From: Bradysia coprophila
Taxonomy: Eukaryota > Arthropoda > Insecta > Diptera > Sciaridae
DNA: 64,000 nt
Reading direction: 5' to 3'
Assembly: GCF_014529535.1 (NCBI RefSeq)
Contig: NW_023503313.1
Location: forward strand, 4,978,093-5,042,092
Position 1 is the first letter of the stretch. Each line of letters opens with the position of its first letter. The position numbers and the translations under genes were made by a program. The notes beneath the pieces are model-generated. The model saw only the letters and a program-made list of their open reading frames with translations. It ran no database searches and was not told the DNA's origin. Below are positions 46,748 to 59,024 of the stretch, piece by piece.

Positions 46748-49700
46748 ATGGCTAGCGCAGTGAATAAAATTGTAAATGGACACGCTGCTGTCGATTTAAC
46801 CGATAAAGACTCGTCCAAGGGGGATGCTTCAAAGGAGACAAGTGAAACCACTTCACCAGCTGCGGCAACACGTAAGTAATATGCCGAAATTAGTGTTTTT
46901 CAACGCAATTTAATTGAATTGATTGCCGGCTAACCTAACAGATTTTTGATTCGAGGGCGTCGGCACAGAGAACACCAATATTTATAGAAAAATCAAATTG
47001 GATAATTTTTTTTTTGCATGTAAAATAGTTGCGCTACTTCGGCGACGTAAAATTTAATTTTCCTTCCGTACCTATACAGTTGTGCGATTGCTCATCGATC
47101 ATGTTATCTAATTCCGAAATTCGAACAATTTTCATTTTCATTTAAATTAATTTTTTGTGCAATTTTATTACCACACCACCATACATAATAAAAATTGTGG
47201 CTCAAAATGTAACACACACATCAGAGAGCCTCTTTCTATTCCGTTATGCCGGCATTTTGTTTGTTTGTTTTTCCAAGATTTGTGTGTAGTTGTGTAGGTG
47301 CGCAAACAATTTTTTTTTGTGTGTGAGTTCATTTCGATTTCCTAGCAAAACATTGAGAATAATGCGAGAAACAAAAAACTCTGTGTAGATTCGGACATTG
47401 TTTTCTCGATCATCTTTTGTTTACCTTCAACCAAAGGCACATGTAACAACAGTGAATGCCATTATCACACGATAAACGGGTCGATTGTCATTTTGTCGTG
47501 AAAATTGGTTCTGTATCCAAAGTTCACCGACAGCATTTTTGAAAGAAATCAATTTCACTTTTGAATGGTTTTTCGCTGTTCGTTAATTCACCTTGTAGTT
47601 TTGACTGTAAATGAATGTTCCGAAAAATCAATCGTTGCACCAACAAAAGAATTTCTCGATATTTTTGTATTGTACGGATTCTGAGAAAATTAGGAGTTTG
47701 ATTTATAATTGTCTCCTAATTGTTCTTCCTTAAGTCTCGTTGAAACAATTGATTGTTCCTTTGGTCAATATAGTCGCAATAAATAAAAACTGTTGGGCTG
47801 ATCGGGAATTAATAAAAACTTTTGCTCGTTCCGACATTTCCTATGTAAAACAAAAATTGAAAAACCAAATTCAAATTTCAGTTTTCATAAACGTGAAAAT
47901 CGACTGTCTGTGCATATGTGGCAAGTCGAAAATGCTTATGACTGATCTATATACATTAGGCACGTACCTAAGGACAGTTTTATGGAATTGGAAACCTGAT
48001 AAGAAATTGTCATTGATATTTGTAAATAAACGAAGCGAAATGGTGATGATTAACGAGTGTGTATGCGTTCGTTCACCGATGCAACTAATCGTTTAGTTTA
48101 AAAGGAGCATACACCAGAATTATCAGTTTTTCAATTTACATTTTGTGCACCGACACAATTCAACAATTTTCGATTTATTTAAATTTTGTAATCGTTACGA
48201 GGGTATTCGTGTCATGCGGCTATGCATCTATATAGAGAAAAAAAACGATTCCTTGTAAGTCGGTGTTGGATGCGTATGAATATTAGAATGACATTTGCAC
48301 AGTCAATCAATTTTACAGCAAATTGTTAAATATACTGGATGATGATAGAGCTACACACTGAGTTACACAAACAGAATGTTATGTCGATTACGTAATCAAT
48401 TTGACCCTCTGCTGGTATATGATTCTTCACGAGAGAATCTGAAATCACTTTTTGAGAAGTAAAATTTTCTGAATTTCAATTAAATATTGAAAGCGGTAGC
48501 CACTGACGTCATGTTGGTGTCGGGCTTAGCAGCATTGATCTAACACAAAGAGCAAAAAATATCCGATACAATTTGAAAGGCTAGGATGACTGTTTTTAAC
48601 GATCTAGGATCTGCGGTCTCATCCTCTTCTTCATGTGGAATGAACGTTCCATATGGATTACTTATGAACAGCTTATATAGTTCGTCAAACCAATCCAAAG
48701 TTCTGACTGAAATAAGTCCGGAAGGTACTTTACTCCACCAATGCTATCTTCAATGTTCTTTCGTCGACACATGCAATGATTTACGCTTATAATAATATTG
48801 ACATTACAATTCCGTTGCAGCCGAGGAAGTCACGAAACGCTCAATAAGAGTACAAACTTGGCGTAAATTCCAAGAGCAGAAACTATACACGGGCAGTTTT
48901 GTCTTCAATCGCATTCCGAATTTCGTCGGAGTCGAAAAAGCGGTTGAATTGCTTTCAGAAACGCCGGAATATAAAAATGCGAGTAAGTATGGACCGCACC
49001 GGCCACCCATGACCACAGTAAACTTGAGACTAAAATATCTGAAATTTGCAACAGAAAACATAAAGGTAGACGTTGATCGATCTCAAGATGCGGTCAAATT
49101 GAACGCGCTGTCCTCTTCAAAAAATCTTTTCATCTCATGTGGCAAAGATTCGAAAGCACTTTATGCAAAAGTGAATTGTCCGGAAACTGAAGATGTGGCG
49201 ACACAGAAGAAGGCTATCTTAGTGCTTAATTTGGCTGAATATGGAACAGAGATCGGTAGGCATTGGACGGATTAGCATGGTAATGCGGGATGTACGACTC
49301 ACTATTTTACCATTTCCAGAGTTTCAAAATAAGGTGGAATTGGATATGGTTGTCTACGGATCAGTTGCAGTGTCGAAATTGGGTGAACGAATCGGAAGAG
49401 GAAATGGCTATGTTGATTTGGATTTCGCTACCCTGAAGCACTGTGGTTCCATCACCGACAAAACATTGATTGTCACTGTCATTCATGATGAGCAGGTAAT
49501 GTGGAGCGGTACTTATGTTCTTTTCGTTTAGTAACTTGTTGACGTTTCGTTTAATGCAGTTGTACGACACCCTTCCAACGCACCTATTCACCGATCTGGA
49601 TGTGCCTCTCGACCTTATAGTTACTCCGACTCAAGTTATTCGAGTACCCAAACGTCTGCCACGACCAGCTGGCATCAGATGGGAAATTTTGTCTCAACGT

Positions 49701-52288
49701 CGATTAGGCGTTGTCCCAGTTTTGCAGGCAATCAAGGACAGTGAAACTCAAAGCGGAAAGGTTATTACGTTAAAGGAAGAGGACACTGATGTCGAAACCA
49801 ACCGTCGACCGAAAACGGTTCGACGTTTTGTGAAGCGCGTACGAAAAGGTCGTTCGGACGGCGAAAATGGAAAGGTACCGGATGAAACGACGGCAGGTAG
49901 AACGCGTTTGCGTAGAAAGTCAAAGGTGAGTGGATCTGCTAGCCGGTCGTTGTTGACAATTTGCTTCATTGTTTTTGGTATTTTATCTAGAAATCGACCG
50001 ACGACGGAAAACAGTCGTCTGGTGAGAAATCGAAATCGAAAAACCAACTCAGTGATGACGGCGAGGACAGTGAACGTAAGTGTGACAAGTTTCCCACTTT
50101 CCATTTTCTGGTATGCAAAAACAATGTTCTCTATTGATTGTTGCAGCGTCAGTGCCAACGAAACGATCACTGCGTCTGCAAACTTGGCGCAAAATCGAAA
50201 ATAAACGCTGCGCGCCTAATCCGTACAGCATTTACAACAGAGTGCCAAACTTTAATGGTGCTGACCAAGCAGCTATTCTCCTCTCTGAAACGAATGAATA
50301 CAAAGATGCCAGTGAGTTGCCTTGCCTTAAACAATTGTGTGACACACACCAATTTTCTGTCCCATCTTACTCGCCGTATAGAAAACATTAAAGTTAACTC
50401 GGACAAAGCCCAGGATCCGGTCAAAATCAAAGTCATCGAAGATTCGAAAAATTTGTATGTCGCCACCGCTCGTGATTCAAAAGCATTGTATGCAAAGATC
50501 AATTGTCCTGCCGACGCTGATGAGGAAACGAAACGAAGAGCCATTCGCAATCAATATCTCAGCGAGTTTGGAACCGAAATCGGTGAGTCAATTGACGTTT
50601 TACATTCTGACGAGGGCAGCCCCACAATGACGGAACTGTGCGTTTTACAGAGCTTGCAAACAAAATTGCATTGGATATGTTGGTGCTTGGCGCTGTGGTT
50701 GCATCCAAGACCGGACATCGAATTGGACGAGGTAACGGCTATGTTGATTTAGACTTTGGCATATTGAGTAAAGCGGGTGCCATCACCGACAACACTATAA
50801 TTGTTGCTACCGTACATGACGAACAGGTAAATCCATTTCGAATCGAATCAAATGACCAACCGACCAATTTCAATTTCCTGCACCAGGTTTGTGATACACT
50901 ACCGGAAGATCTTTTCACCGAATACGATGTTCCCATTGATATGATTGTAACGCCAACGGCTGTGTTTCGTGTGGAAAAAAGATTGAAACGACCGAACGGC
51001 ATTTATTGGTCACATTTATCTGAAAGACGTTTGGGCATTGTTCCGATCCTACAAACGCTCAAGGAAAATGCAGAAAAGTGTGTGACAAGTTTGACAAAGC
51101 ATTTTGTCCGGCACTGACCATTTCAACTGTTTACAGAGAAGGTGAAACCTTAACGTTGAAGGATGAAGACACTGATGTGGATGAACGCAAGAAGGGTAGA
51201 CCGAAGAAGCGATATTTCCGTTACCGAGGAGCCCGGTCAACGAGCAAAGGAGACGTAAGTAATGTAGCCACTCACTGAGCTTTTGACTCTTTTGTTGCAC
51301 GTTTGATCAATCGAATGTTACGCCCAACCTTTCATCAATCGACGTGACACCATTTGCTTGATTTGACTTGGATTCAAATGAAATTTCTTTTTGTATAGGA
51401 TGACAACAAACGCCGTCGCAGACGTTTCAACCGAAGACCGAAGAAACCGAAGGTAAGTCGGAGTGAAAATCAAATTTCAATGTGCCCATCACTCAATTAA
51501 TTACGGCAACCCGAGCGTTGATTACTCTTAAGTGGAATGTTCATTTTCAATACAATTTTCATTGTGTCAGTCAATCTGATAGCACCAGTTGCTAGCGGAA
51601 TCCTTGTACTCTGAAGCGGGCTCAAATCGCATCGACTTACTGCCTTTTCATCCCACGAGTGGATTTCATAAGGTTTCGCTCCGACACCCAATTTGTTAGC
51701 AGTGAAAGGTCAACGAACTTCTACAGATTGATAAAATATAATTTTTATTTCCATTTTACAAATTCTTGCTTAAATCATTCCAAATGGATGCTAATGAGTC
51801 GGTTGTAATGAGTCCACCCACATCAAATCCATCCAACGGAATTAATTTGATTTTTTTTGTAATCGTTTTTGTTTCGCTGAATTTTTCAGGCAGTCACAAC
51901 CGACGCCGAAGCCGAACAGTCCGAAGGCGAACGAAAGAAGCGACAAAAGAAACGCCGCGACAATCGCGACTACTGCATCAAAGTGTCCAATATTCCGAAA
52001 TCGATGCGAATCAAGGAATTCAAATCGGAGCTCCGGCTCAACGGTTGCAATCCGATGTTCATATCGTGGAAGGGATCGTACGGCACATGCTATTTGCATT
52101 TCAACAAGCAGGATCTTGAGGAAAATGCTGACGAGGCTGTGGCCGGCATTCTGACCAATTTACAGAAGCTGCAAATAAACGATACATCGGCAACGAACGA
52201 TGAGTCACCGGCTGAGGGACTGAAGCTGGAAGTGATCAAACGACAACCGCAAAGCCGTATCGAAACGGTTGAAGTGTCATCGGTTTGA
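46748..52288 (+). CDS. Mthfsd: MTHFSD-family protein with two tandem MTHFS-like domains and a C-terminal RRM
   Basis: MTHFSD couples a 5-formyl-tetrahydrofolate cycloligase-like domain to an RNA-binding RRM; its function is poorly known. Exons: 46748-46871, 48821-48982, 49055-49255, 49320-49495, 49560-49925, 49991-50075, 50147-50311, 50382-50582, 50651-50826, 50887-51077, 51137-51254, 51399-51452, 51890-52288. All join in phase to 805 residues, about twice the human size. Copy 1 (about 42-343) has QTWRKFQ, NRIPNFVG, GSVAVSKLGERIGRGNGYVD, VIHDEQ and DLIVTPTQVIRV. Copy 2 (about 372-655) has QTWRKIE, NRVPNFNG, HRIGRGNGYVD, TVHDEQ and DMIVTPTAVFRV. Corresponding exons share phases and sizes (201 and 176 bases in both). 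Basic linkers follow each copy. The RRM starts near residue 701 (CIKVSNIP). Cycloligase activity is uncertain. AATAAA lies near 52691. Confidence 0.9.
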
Positions 52289-53645
52289 ATACGATTTTTT
52301 TTTATGATTTTCCATTGATTGAAAAAAGATTATTTTTTTTTTAAATTGAACGCAACAACATCATCACATCAATCTGCAAACTCTTTTTTTTTCCTTGAAT
52401 TTTAACATTAATTGCTGAGTGTGTGGATGGTGTAGTTATTGAGAGAAAATTGTTTCAACAGAAAACAAAACAAAAATTGAAAAATTTTCACAATTTATAT
52501 TTGGTATAAGTAACACGAAACGCGCGCGGCTGTTCGTTGACCATTAATTTATTTTAATTTGAACGAACACAAGCACACATGAAGAAATTTCCTTATTTAC
52601 AATGTTTTTTTTTAAATTATAATTCCCTTCCCAAATAATTTGAATTATGATTAACCTTTTACATACTTTTGTAACTTTCACTTGATTGTAAATAAATGAA
52701 AATTTACCTTTTCGTTTCTTGATATAAATTTATATTTTTTCTATTGATTTCTAAAAAAGAGGAAAAGTTTATTTTATTTGATGAATTTTGGTCCGGTGAT
52801 GATTCTGGGATGAGATATTTATTATAATATAATTATCAGAACGGTAGAAGAAGAAGAAGAAGACGACGAGGAACGAACCAACAACGAGTTTTCCTTTTCC
52901 AAACAAATCAGGAATTAACTTTCGAAAATTGGAGAAATAAAATTTTTTTACGTTGCAATAAAAGAAAGAAACTTTTGACAAAAAAGAAAGAAAATTTTGT
53001 TTCGAAGAAAATCCCCCAAAAAAAGTTGTTTTTTTTAGAAAAAGAAAAGAATTTTTATTAACGAAAAATAATATACTCTGTCAAATCAGGAGTCCTCACA
53101 GTTTTGTTTTTATTATAGTATATCGAGTTTTTGTTTCTTAAATTTTTCTTTTTAAATTATTTTAAATAAACTAAAAATGAAAGAAACGAAAAAAAAACGA
53201 AAAATTTATTTCGTTTGAAATTATTTTTTTATTTTTTCACTCTTCCTTTAATTTGTAGAGTTTGTTTTCCTTTTGTTTGTATTTTTTCTCTTTCTATTTT
53301 TTGTTTTCTTTTATTACGAACAATAGAATTATCAATAAATAACAAGACTGCTAAAGGCTCTGATTTTACTACAAAATAAATAAAATAAAAAAATTTAATG
53401 ATAATATTTAACAAATAAATAAACAAACAAAACAAAAAAAAAATTATTATATTTTTCGTAATAAATTTAATTAAATGGCATAATGTATTAATTAACTACG
53501 TAAATTTAACGATTTTGAATAATATTGTCGTGATAAAAAAGAAGAATTTTTGACTTTTTGTTAAGCATCCATTTTGGACACAACACACTTTCCTTATACG
53601 CTTGCCACAATGTCACATACCTTGATACTTTCTATCATACCGATA
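52289..53645. other. 3' UTR and AT-rich intergenic stretch
   Basis: Strongly A/T-rich sequence with poly-T and poly-A runs and AATAAA at about 52691. No gene seen. A GAAGAAGAAG run lies near 52848. Confidence 0.45.
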
Positions 53646-53658
53646 GATTCCCAGTATC

Positions 53659-54430
53659 CAGGCATGAGCGCCGACGGAAAAACCTCGGCGGCGGCTAGCC
53701 GAAAAAAATTTCTCGGCGGCGGCGAAAAAATCGGCTTGAGCCGGCTTAAAACGGCTCGGCTGGAGGTTCCTTTTAACTTTTTTTCAAAATAAAAACGTTT
53801 AGATAAATTCATGGAAAATGAACTAGTAAGCATGAAAATGAAATTGTACGGAAAGCGAAAATGTAGGTGGATTAGGTTGTTCAAAGTGCAAGTGGAACTG
53901 GTCTTGTTACAAGCAAGTCTCTTAAGTCTAAGGTTCACTAACACGTCAAGTTTTATTGCCTCAAAACTTGAACTAAATGGAAAATCATGCTCCGGTACAC
54001 TCATTTAACTCATTAAGAAAATGGTTTTCGAGAAGAAATCGAAAGCTCACGAAAATCAAGTAAAAATTGAAAAGAAAAAAAATCGAGAAAATTCGCAAAG
54101 ATCGATAAAGTTTTCTCAAAACAACAAACTTAGAAGCGAGGACGTAATATACCATTCTGGAAAATTCATGAAAATTCAAGAAAATTTTCAAAATTTTCTT
54201 AATTTTGAAAAATAAATTCAAAAAGTACTTGAGCTGCTTAGGATCAACAGGAATCTCGGTTTTCAAAATTATTTCACCCATTCACCTTTCGAAATCTTTA
54301 TTTCAATTTCCAGCCGTTTCAAGCCGGCTTGAGCCGTGTTTTTGGCACCGGCTCGGCTGCGGCGCGGCTTGCTCAAAAATGGCCGGCGGCGGCTTGATCG
54401 GCGGCTTATTTTCGGCGGCGCTCATGCCTG
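53659..54430. mobile_element. Non-autonomous hAT element, 772 bp, GC-rich CGGCGG ends
   Basis: CAGGCATGAGCGCCG forms a perfect 15-bp inverted terminus, and CCAGTATC is duplicated exactly on both sides (53651-53658 and 54431-54438). The first and last 120 bases are packed with CGGCGG, GGCTTGAGCCGGCTT and CGGCTCGGCTG motifs, in sharp contrast to the AT-rich middle. No transposase frame. Confidence 0.93.
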
Positions 54431-54659
54431 CCAGTATCCACTAAAATGCGACCAAATTTCTCGGTAAAAAATACTTATTTTCAATCTTACTGAAGGAACA
54501 TACCTATGTAAATGTAAGGTTCCTGAACAAATCATTTCATCAACATTTTTCGACTATGTTTTGCTTCATACCATCAGAAAGGTGGAGGAGCGAACGAAAA
54601 ATTTGCCTGGAATGGAGCCTAACTGTTGAAAGTGTACTTAAAAAGAAAAGTACTGCGAG

Positions 54660-55634
54660 TAGGGAATGTAACCGGGAAATTAAAAACCGGGAAAAACCGG
54701 TTAACCGGTTTACCATTTCCCGGGAATTTTTTTTTCATTTACCGGTTAACCGACCTTCAAAAATTGAATGATTTTTACATTTTTCCTTTGCAATAATACC
54801 TTGAATTGAATTATTCTTCTAGTTGCATTACAGCATTACATCTGATTTGAACTCGTTGTGAACATTTTCATCACATTTTCATCGTAAATTGCACCTCAAG
54901 ATCAGCCCTAGACTGAGAAAAAAGGATCAGTTTATTTTGCGTTGCTGAGCTGGACAATCATGCTGTAATTTCTATTGTAATTGAATTTTCACCACAGTCC
55001 AATCAAAAGAAAATGCAGCATAATTGTCGATCTTAGCAACGCAAAATGTGTCATTTGTACTTAGCCAAAGCACTGTGCGATGACTTAGCCTTAAGTTTGC
55101 AACTCTGAAATTGATGTTCTTTAGAAAGTCTACAGAATTCGAAGTTTAAAAGATCGTGTTACTACATCTTTAAGAAACCAATTGAAGCAACGTCCGTCAA
55201 AAATTCATGAAAACAGTTCAATAAGGAGCTTACCTTACATTTATTTCCTTTCTCAGCATCTCGCTCAGCATAGTAAAAAATTCAATCTTTACACTGTCCA
55301 ACAGAAATTTTGAAACTAGTTCACACGATCGATTTCCGATATTTCTGTTGAAATATGTAGATATGAAATTCGTTATCATCCTGAAAAATGCAAATAAAGG
55401 AACGGTAAACTCATTTCTGAAGGGCTTCGCGAGCACAATAAGCCACTTAGTAGGGGTAGGATAAAAGCATTTGTCATCGGTGCAAGTTACAAACTCCCAA
55501 CTCATCCAAAAAAATGTCTAAACGAGTACAGAATGTACTATTCATTTCCCGGGAAATTTCCCGGGAAATTTTTTCTCATTTACCGTTTTTCCCGTTTCCC
55601 GGTTTTTCAAAATCGACGGTAAATGCATTCCCTA
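54660..55634. mobile_element. Non-autonomous hAT element, 975 bp, with ACCGG/CCCGGG ends
   Basis: The ends read TAGGGAATG in both orientations, flanked by ACTGCGAG duplicated exactly (54652-54659 and 55635-55642). Subterminal regions hold repeated AACCGG(G/T), TTTCCCGGGAA and TTACCGGTTAACCG motifs. A 91-codon minus-strand frame (55230-55505) lies inside but carries no recognised domain. Confidence 0.9.
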
Positions 55635-55649
55635 ACTGCGAGCGAAAAC

Positions 55650-56140
55650 AAAATTGACTAGTAAATGTGCAGACGTTTCACGGTGCGGCTGAACAACTTT
55701 TTTTTCGAAAAGTTCGTAAACATGGGGTGTTCTTCTTAAAAATGATTGGGGAGATCCTAACGATTATTTTTCCCGTTATCGTTAATGTATTTTTTTGGTT
55801 TATAAGCACAATTTTAAGGAGTAGACCCGTTTTCGACGAGCTTTAAGGAAATTTCGACCATCGAAATTTCGATGGTTATGTGGGTTTTCCCGGTATTTTT
55901 TTAGCTAATAGGTCCGAGCTATTTTTTTCAATTGTTTCATAAAGATTCCATCCATAACTTTCGATTGATACCAAACAAGACATATAAAGACTCGACTAAA
56001 GGAGCCGGAACTGATTTCCTCTCGAGAAATACCGATTTTTTATGAAATAATGGAACTCGGTAAAGTGTTTCACAGCAGGAAATCTCATTAATTCAATTTT
56101 TTTAATTTCCTTATTACTTTTGCAAGAGAAAGAGACTCTA
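55650..56140. other. Gene-free stretch
   Basis: Nothing recognised. Confidence 0.35.
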
Positions 56141-56146
56141 ACCTTC

Positions 56147-56922
56147 ACAACAGTACCCTACACACGCTGTTTAAACTTTTGGATCAGGAGTAGGATCACT
56201 TTCTTCGAGCAGTTTTAAGGGAGTTACAAACATTTTGCAACAAAAAAAAGTTGGTTTTATACAAAAAATTAGTATTTATTGTCCATTTTCAATGTGTGAT
56301 GTTACAAAATGAAACCAAAGAGTTAACAATATTCAGTGAAGACGCCATTAAGTGGGCAAGGTCGTGTTACGTTGAACGTGAGACTAAAAAGGGAGAAACA
56401 GCTCTTGAACAAGGTTGATATTTTGCGTTCAACATGTTCCATCGGATGTCTAAAGTATGTAAAGGCTTTTGATGATTTCCGCGCTGTTGTAGATTCTTGT
56501 TTCGGCATAAATCTTAACACTAACTACAATACTCATACAGGGAATTTTATGAAAAATTATGAAGCTTTGGAAATTTCAGTCACACCAAAAGCACACGCCG
56601 TGTTTCATCATGTGCCACAATTCTGTAACAAGTATAATAAGGCACTCGGAAAAATATAAGGTGGATCCATCTCACGGCAATTATTCTAAGCGACTTTTTC
56701 AGGCTGTGTCTGAAATCAATTCCTTTCATACATAAAACAAGGAGAAGAGATTTATATTTTCGTTTTTTTAAATATATTGAAAATGGACAATAAATACTAA
56801 ATTTTTGTATAAAACCAACTTTTTTTTGTTGCAAAATGTGTGTAACTCCCTTAAAACTGCTCGAAGAAAGTGATCCTACTCCTGATTCAAAAGTTTAAAC
56901 AGCGTGTGTAGGGTACTGTTGT
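56147..56922. mobile_element. Long-TIR element, 776 bp, carrying a transposon-protein fragment
   Basis: Arms of about 145 bases are near-perfect inverted repeats, starting ACAACAGTACCCTACACACG. The interior encodes a plus-strand fragment (56336-56659) reading VLNVRLKREK-like sequence and then FGINLNTNYNTHTGNF and SVTPKAHAVFHHVPQFC, ending in a stop. The SVTPK-HAVFHHV-FC motif recalls, from memory, proteins of insect DNA transposons, but I cannot name the family. The fragment is too short to be a full transposase. Confidence 0.8.
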
Positions 56923-56986
56923 ACCTGTTTTTTTTTTTTGAATCGGACACACCATTTTTGTTCCCGGACGTTTATGGTGCTATCTA

Positions 56987-58456
56987 CAGACCTCGCACTC
57001 AAAAATGGCGTGCCTTATTAAGGAAATAAGGAGGTTTTTTAAAAAAATAAGGAGAAAATAAGGAATTTTTCGGTTGAAATTAAGGAGAAAATAAGGAGCT
57101 TGGAAGTAAATTTTTGGGTAAAAATCTTGATGATTTTTTATACGCACACCCCCTGCACGCTTTTTTAGGCTCATAATCAAAAATTACGAAGTTTTTCAAA
57201 AATTCCCATACCCATATTCAACGATTTTACACTAATTTAATCCACTTAAATCCACTTAAACGCAATGGGCCACGTTCAGAAACGAAACGTTCATGACATC
57301 TGGGTAAACTTTCACGACCAAAGTACATCGTGAGAAATCTAACCTCAAAGTTAAACTTGACAGCGTTAACTCAACGAAACGAATGTTCACTCAGTGAAGA
57401 ATTTTTCGTTCCTGAACGCGGCCTATGAATTACCATGGTTTAATAGTAAAAGTTAATTTGAAATTATTAACCTTAGCTTACCGCTACTTTCTTATACCAT
57501 GTCAATTGTTTATTTTGTGGACTGTGAATATTTACGTGTAAATATTAATGCAAATAATCCACACAACCCACAAAATAAGACTATGGCTCTTTACAACATT
57601 CCATTGGTTGTAGGTCGTGTTTTGAACCTCAGGATAAAACTGTACATTTCTCAATATGCTACATTCCTTAATTTTCTTTTAGGTGAAGTAGAGATTTGAG
57701 GTCAGAATTATATCAAATTTGTAAACAACACAATAATTTGATCAAATGAATTTAAGTTTATGTAGGTCTTGTTTTTTTGTGTGATCTACCACCAAATAGT
57801 TTGTTGGGAAAGTTTCCCTCTTAGTACATCAGTGAAATAATAAAATAATGATTCTTCCCATAGATGACTTGGAACAGGTAGATTCCATTGACCTTTTCAA
57901 GCCTCCAACAGGTCGCACACAAGTGGCGTCCACCAAAATTTTGAAACTTTGGGAGCCCCTCCCCCACTGTGCTCTATTGTCGTTAGATTGTTTCTTAGAC
58001 TGACTTTTTGTAAAGTCGATGCTTTAACTGACTTAGTATGACCGCGCTTTTTAGCGTGAGACAGAGGCAATTCTTTCCAAACATTCGTCCGTTACCTTCA
58101 ATTCTACCCTCCCTCCCCTTCTTCAACACCGCTCTTCCCATTGAGTGGGAAGGTAGCAAAATTACTGTAATCCACGTGGATATTTTTCTTCAGTAAAATC
58201 GACAACAAGGAACTACATTTCTATGGTTTGTTTACTAGCAGTAGGAGATCGGGTGAAGATTTACGATGACCCTATTGCTCAGTATTCTGCCGCGCAGCGA
58301 TTTTTTTTTATTATCTGTTATCCAAAAATGTAGTTTTCTCGTCAAAATTATTGAAAAATAAGGAAAAAAAAGGAACTTTTTCAAAAATAAGGAGGAATAA
58401 GGTGGTTTTTTCAAAAATAAGGAAAATCAGGAAAATAAGGAGTAGTACGACCCCTG
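56987..58456. mobile_element. hAT-like element, about 1.47 kb, with AATAAGGA arrays at both ends
   Basis: Ends read CAGACCTCGCACTC and, inverted, CAGGGGTCGTACTACTC. TATCTA lies on both outer sides (56981-56986 and 58457-58462), though a full 8-bp duplication does not align. AAATAAGGA(G/A) units cluster inside the left end (57015-57100) and right end (58365-58445). No transposase frame seen. Confidence 0.65.
57268..57423. mobile_element. MITE-like inverted repeat nested in the 1.47-kb element
   Basis: GGCCACGTTCAGAAACGAAA at the left faces TTTCGTTCCTGAACGCGGCC at the right. The element is 156 bp. Target duplication not clear. Confidence 0.6.
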
Positions 58457-58677
58457 TATCTATCAACTACCAAAAATTACCGACTACCAAATTTTCGATT
58501 TATAAATATAATCTATGATCTGTGACGCAGATACCTGGACAGACAGACGAAGTGTCCACAATAGGATTTTCTTCTAAAAGAAAAAAGACCTAACAACTGA
58601 AATCGGCAATGCCATTATCATTTTCCAACTACGTTCAATGCGCCGCAGGATTTTTTTTTAAATTAGATTCTTTTGAT

Positions 58678-58935
58678 TAAAGTCGGAGCATTATAATTTG
58701 ATCGATTCTACTTATTTAATTCATTTTTAAATAATTGTAGTTTTCGAAGAAACCATTTCGAAAACATTACAGTATAAAAGCATAGACACGTGCATTTGAA
58801 CGGATTACCCGCAGGTAACAGCTCTAATGCGCATGTGTAAGCTTTTATACTGTAATGTTTTCGAAATGATTTCTTGAAAAACTACAATTATTTAAAAATG
58901 AATAGAATCGATCAAATTATAATGCTTCGACTTTA
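58678..58935. mobile_element. Foldback MITE, about 258 bp, TA-flanked
   Basis: Arms of about 110 bases are inverted copies, with segments such as GCATTATAATTTGATCGATT, ATTTTTAAATAATTGTAGTT and CATTTCGAAAACATTACAGT in both. TA occurs at both borders. The loop is short. Confidence 0.85.
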
Positions 58936-58980
58936 TTTTAAGACATATAATTATAATTTTTCTTATGAGTAAATCTGGAT

Positions 58981-59024
58981 TCGCAGGTGGGAATTAGAGG
59001 GGCGCAGAAAATTCCCACCTGCGA
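58981..59024. repeat. Perfect 15-bp hairpin
   Basis: TCGCAGGTGGGAATT and its exact complement are separated by 14 bases. It is more GC-rich than its surroundings. Confidence 0.7.

Noticed and set aside
47740..48096. 118-codon plus-strand frame in the first intron of the MTHFSD-like gene
   Set aside because: AT-rich, no recognisable domain, no splice support.
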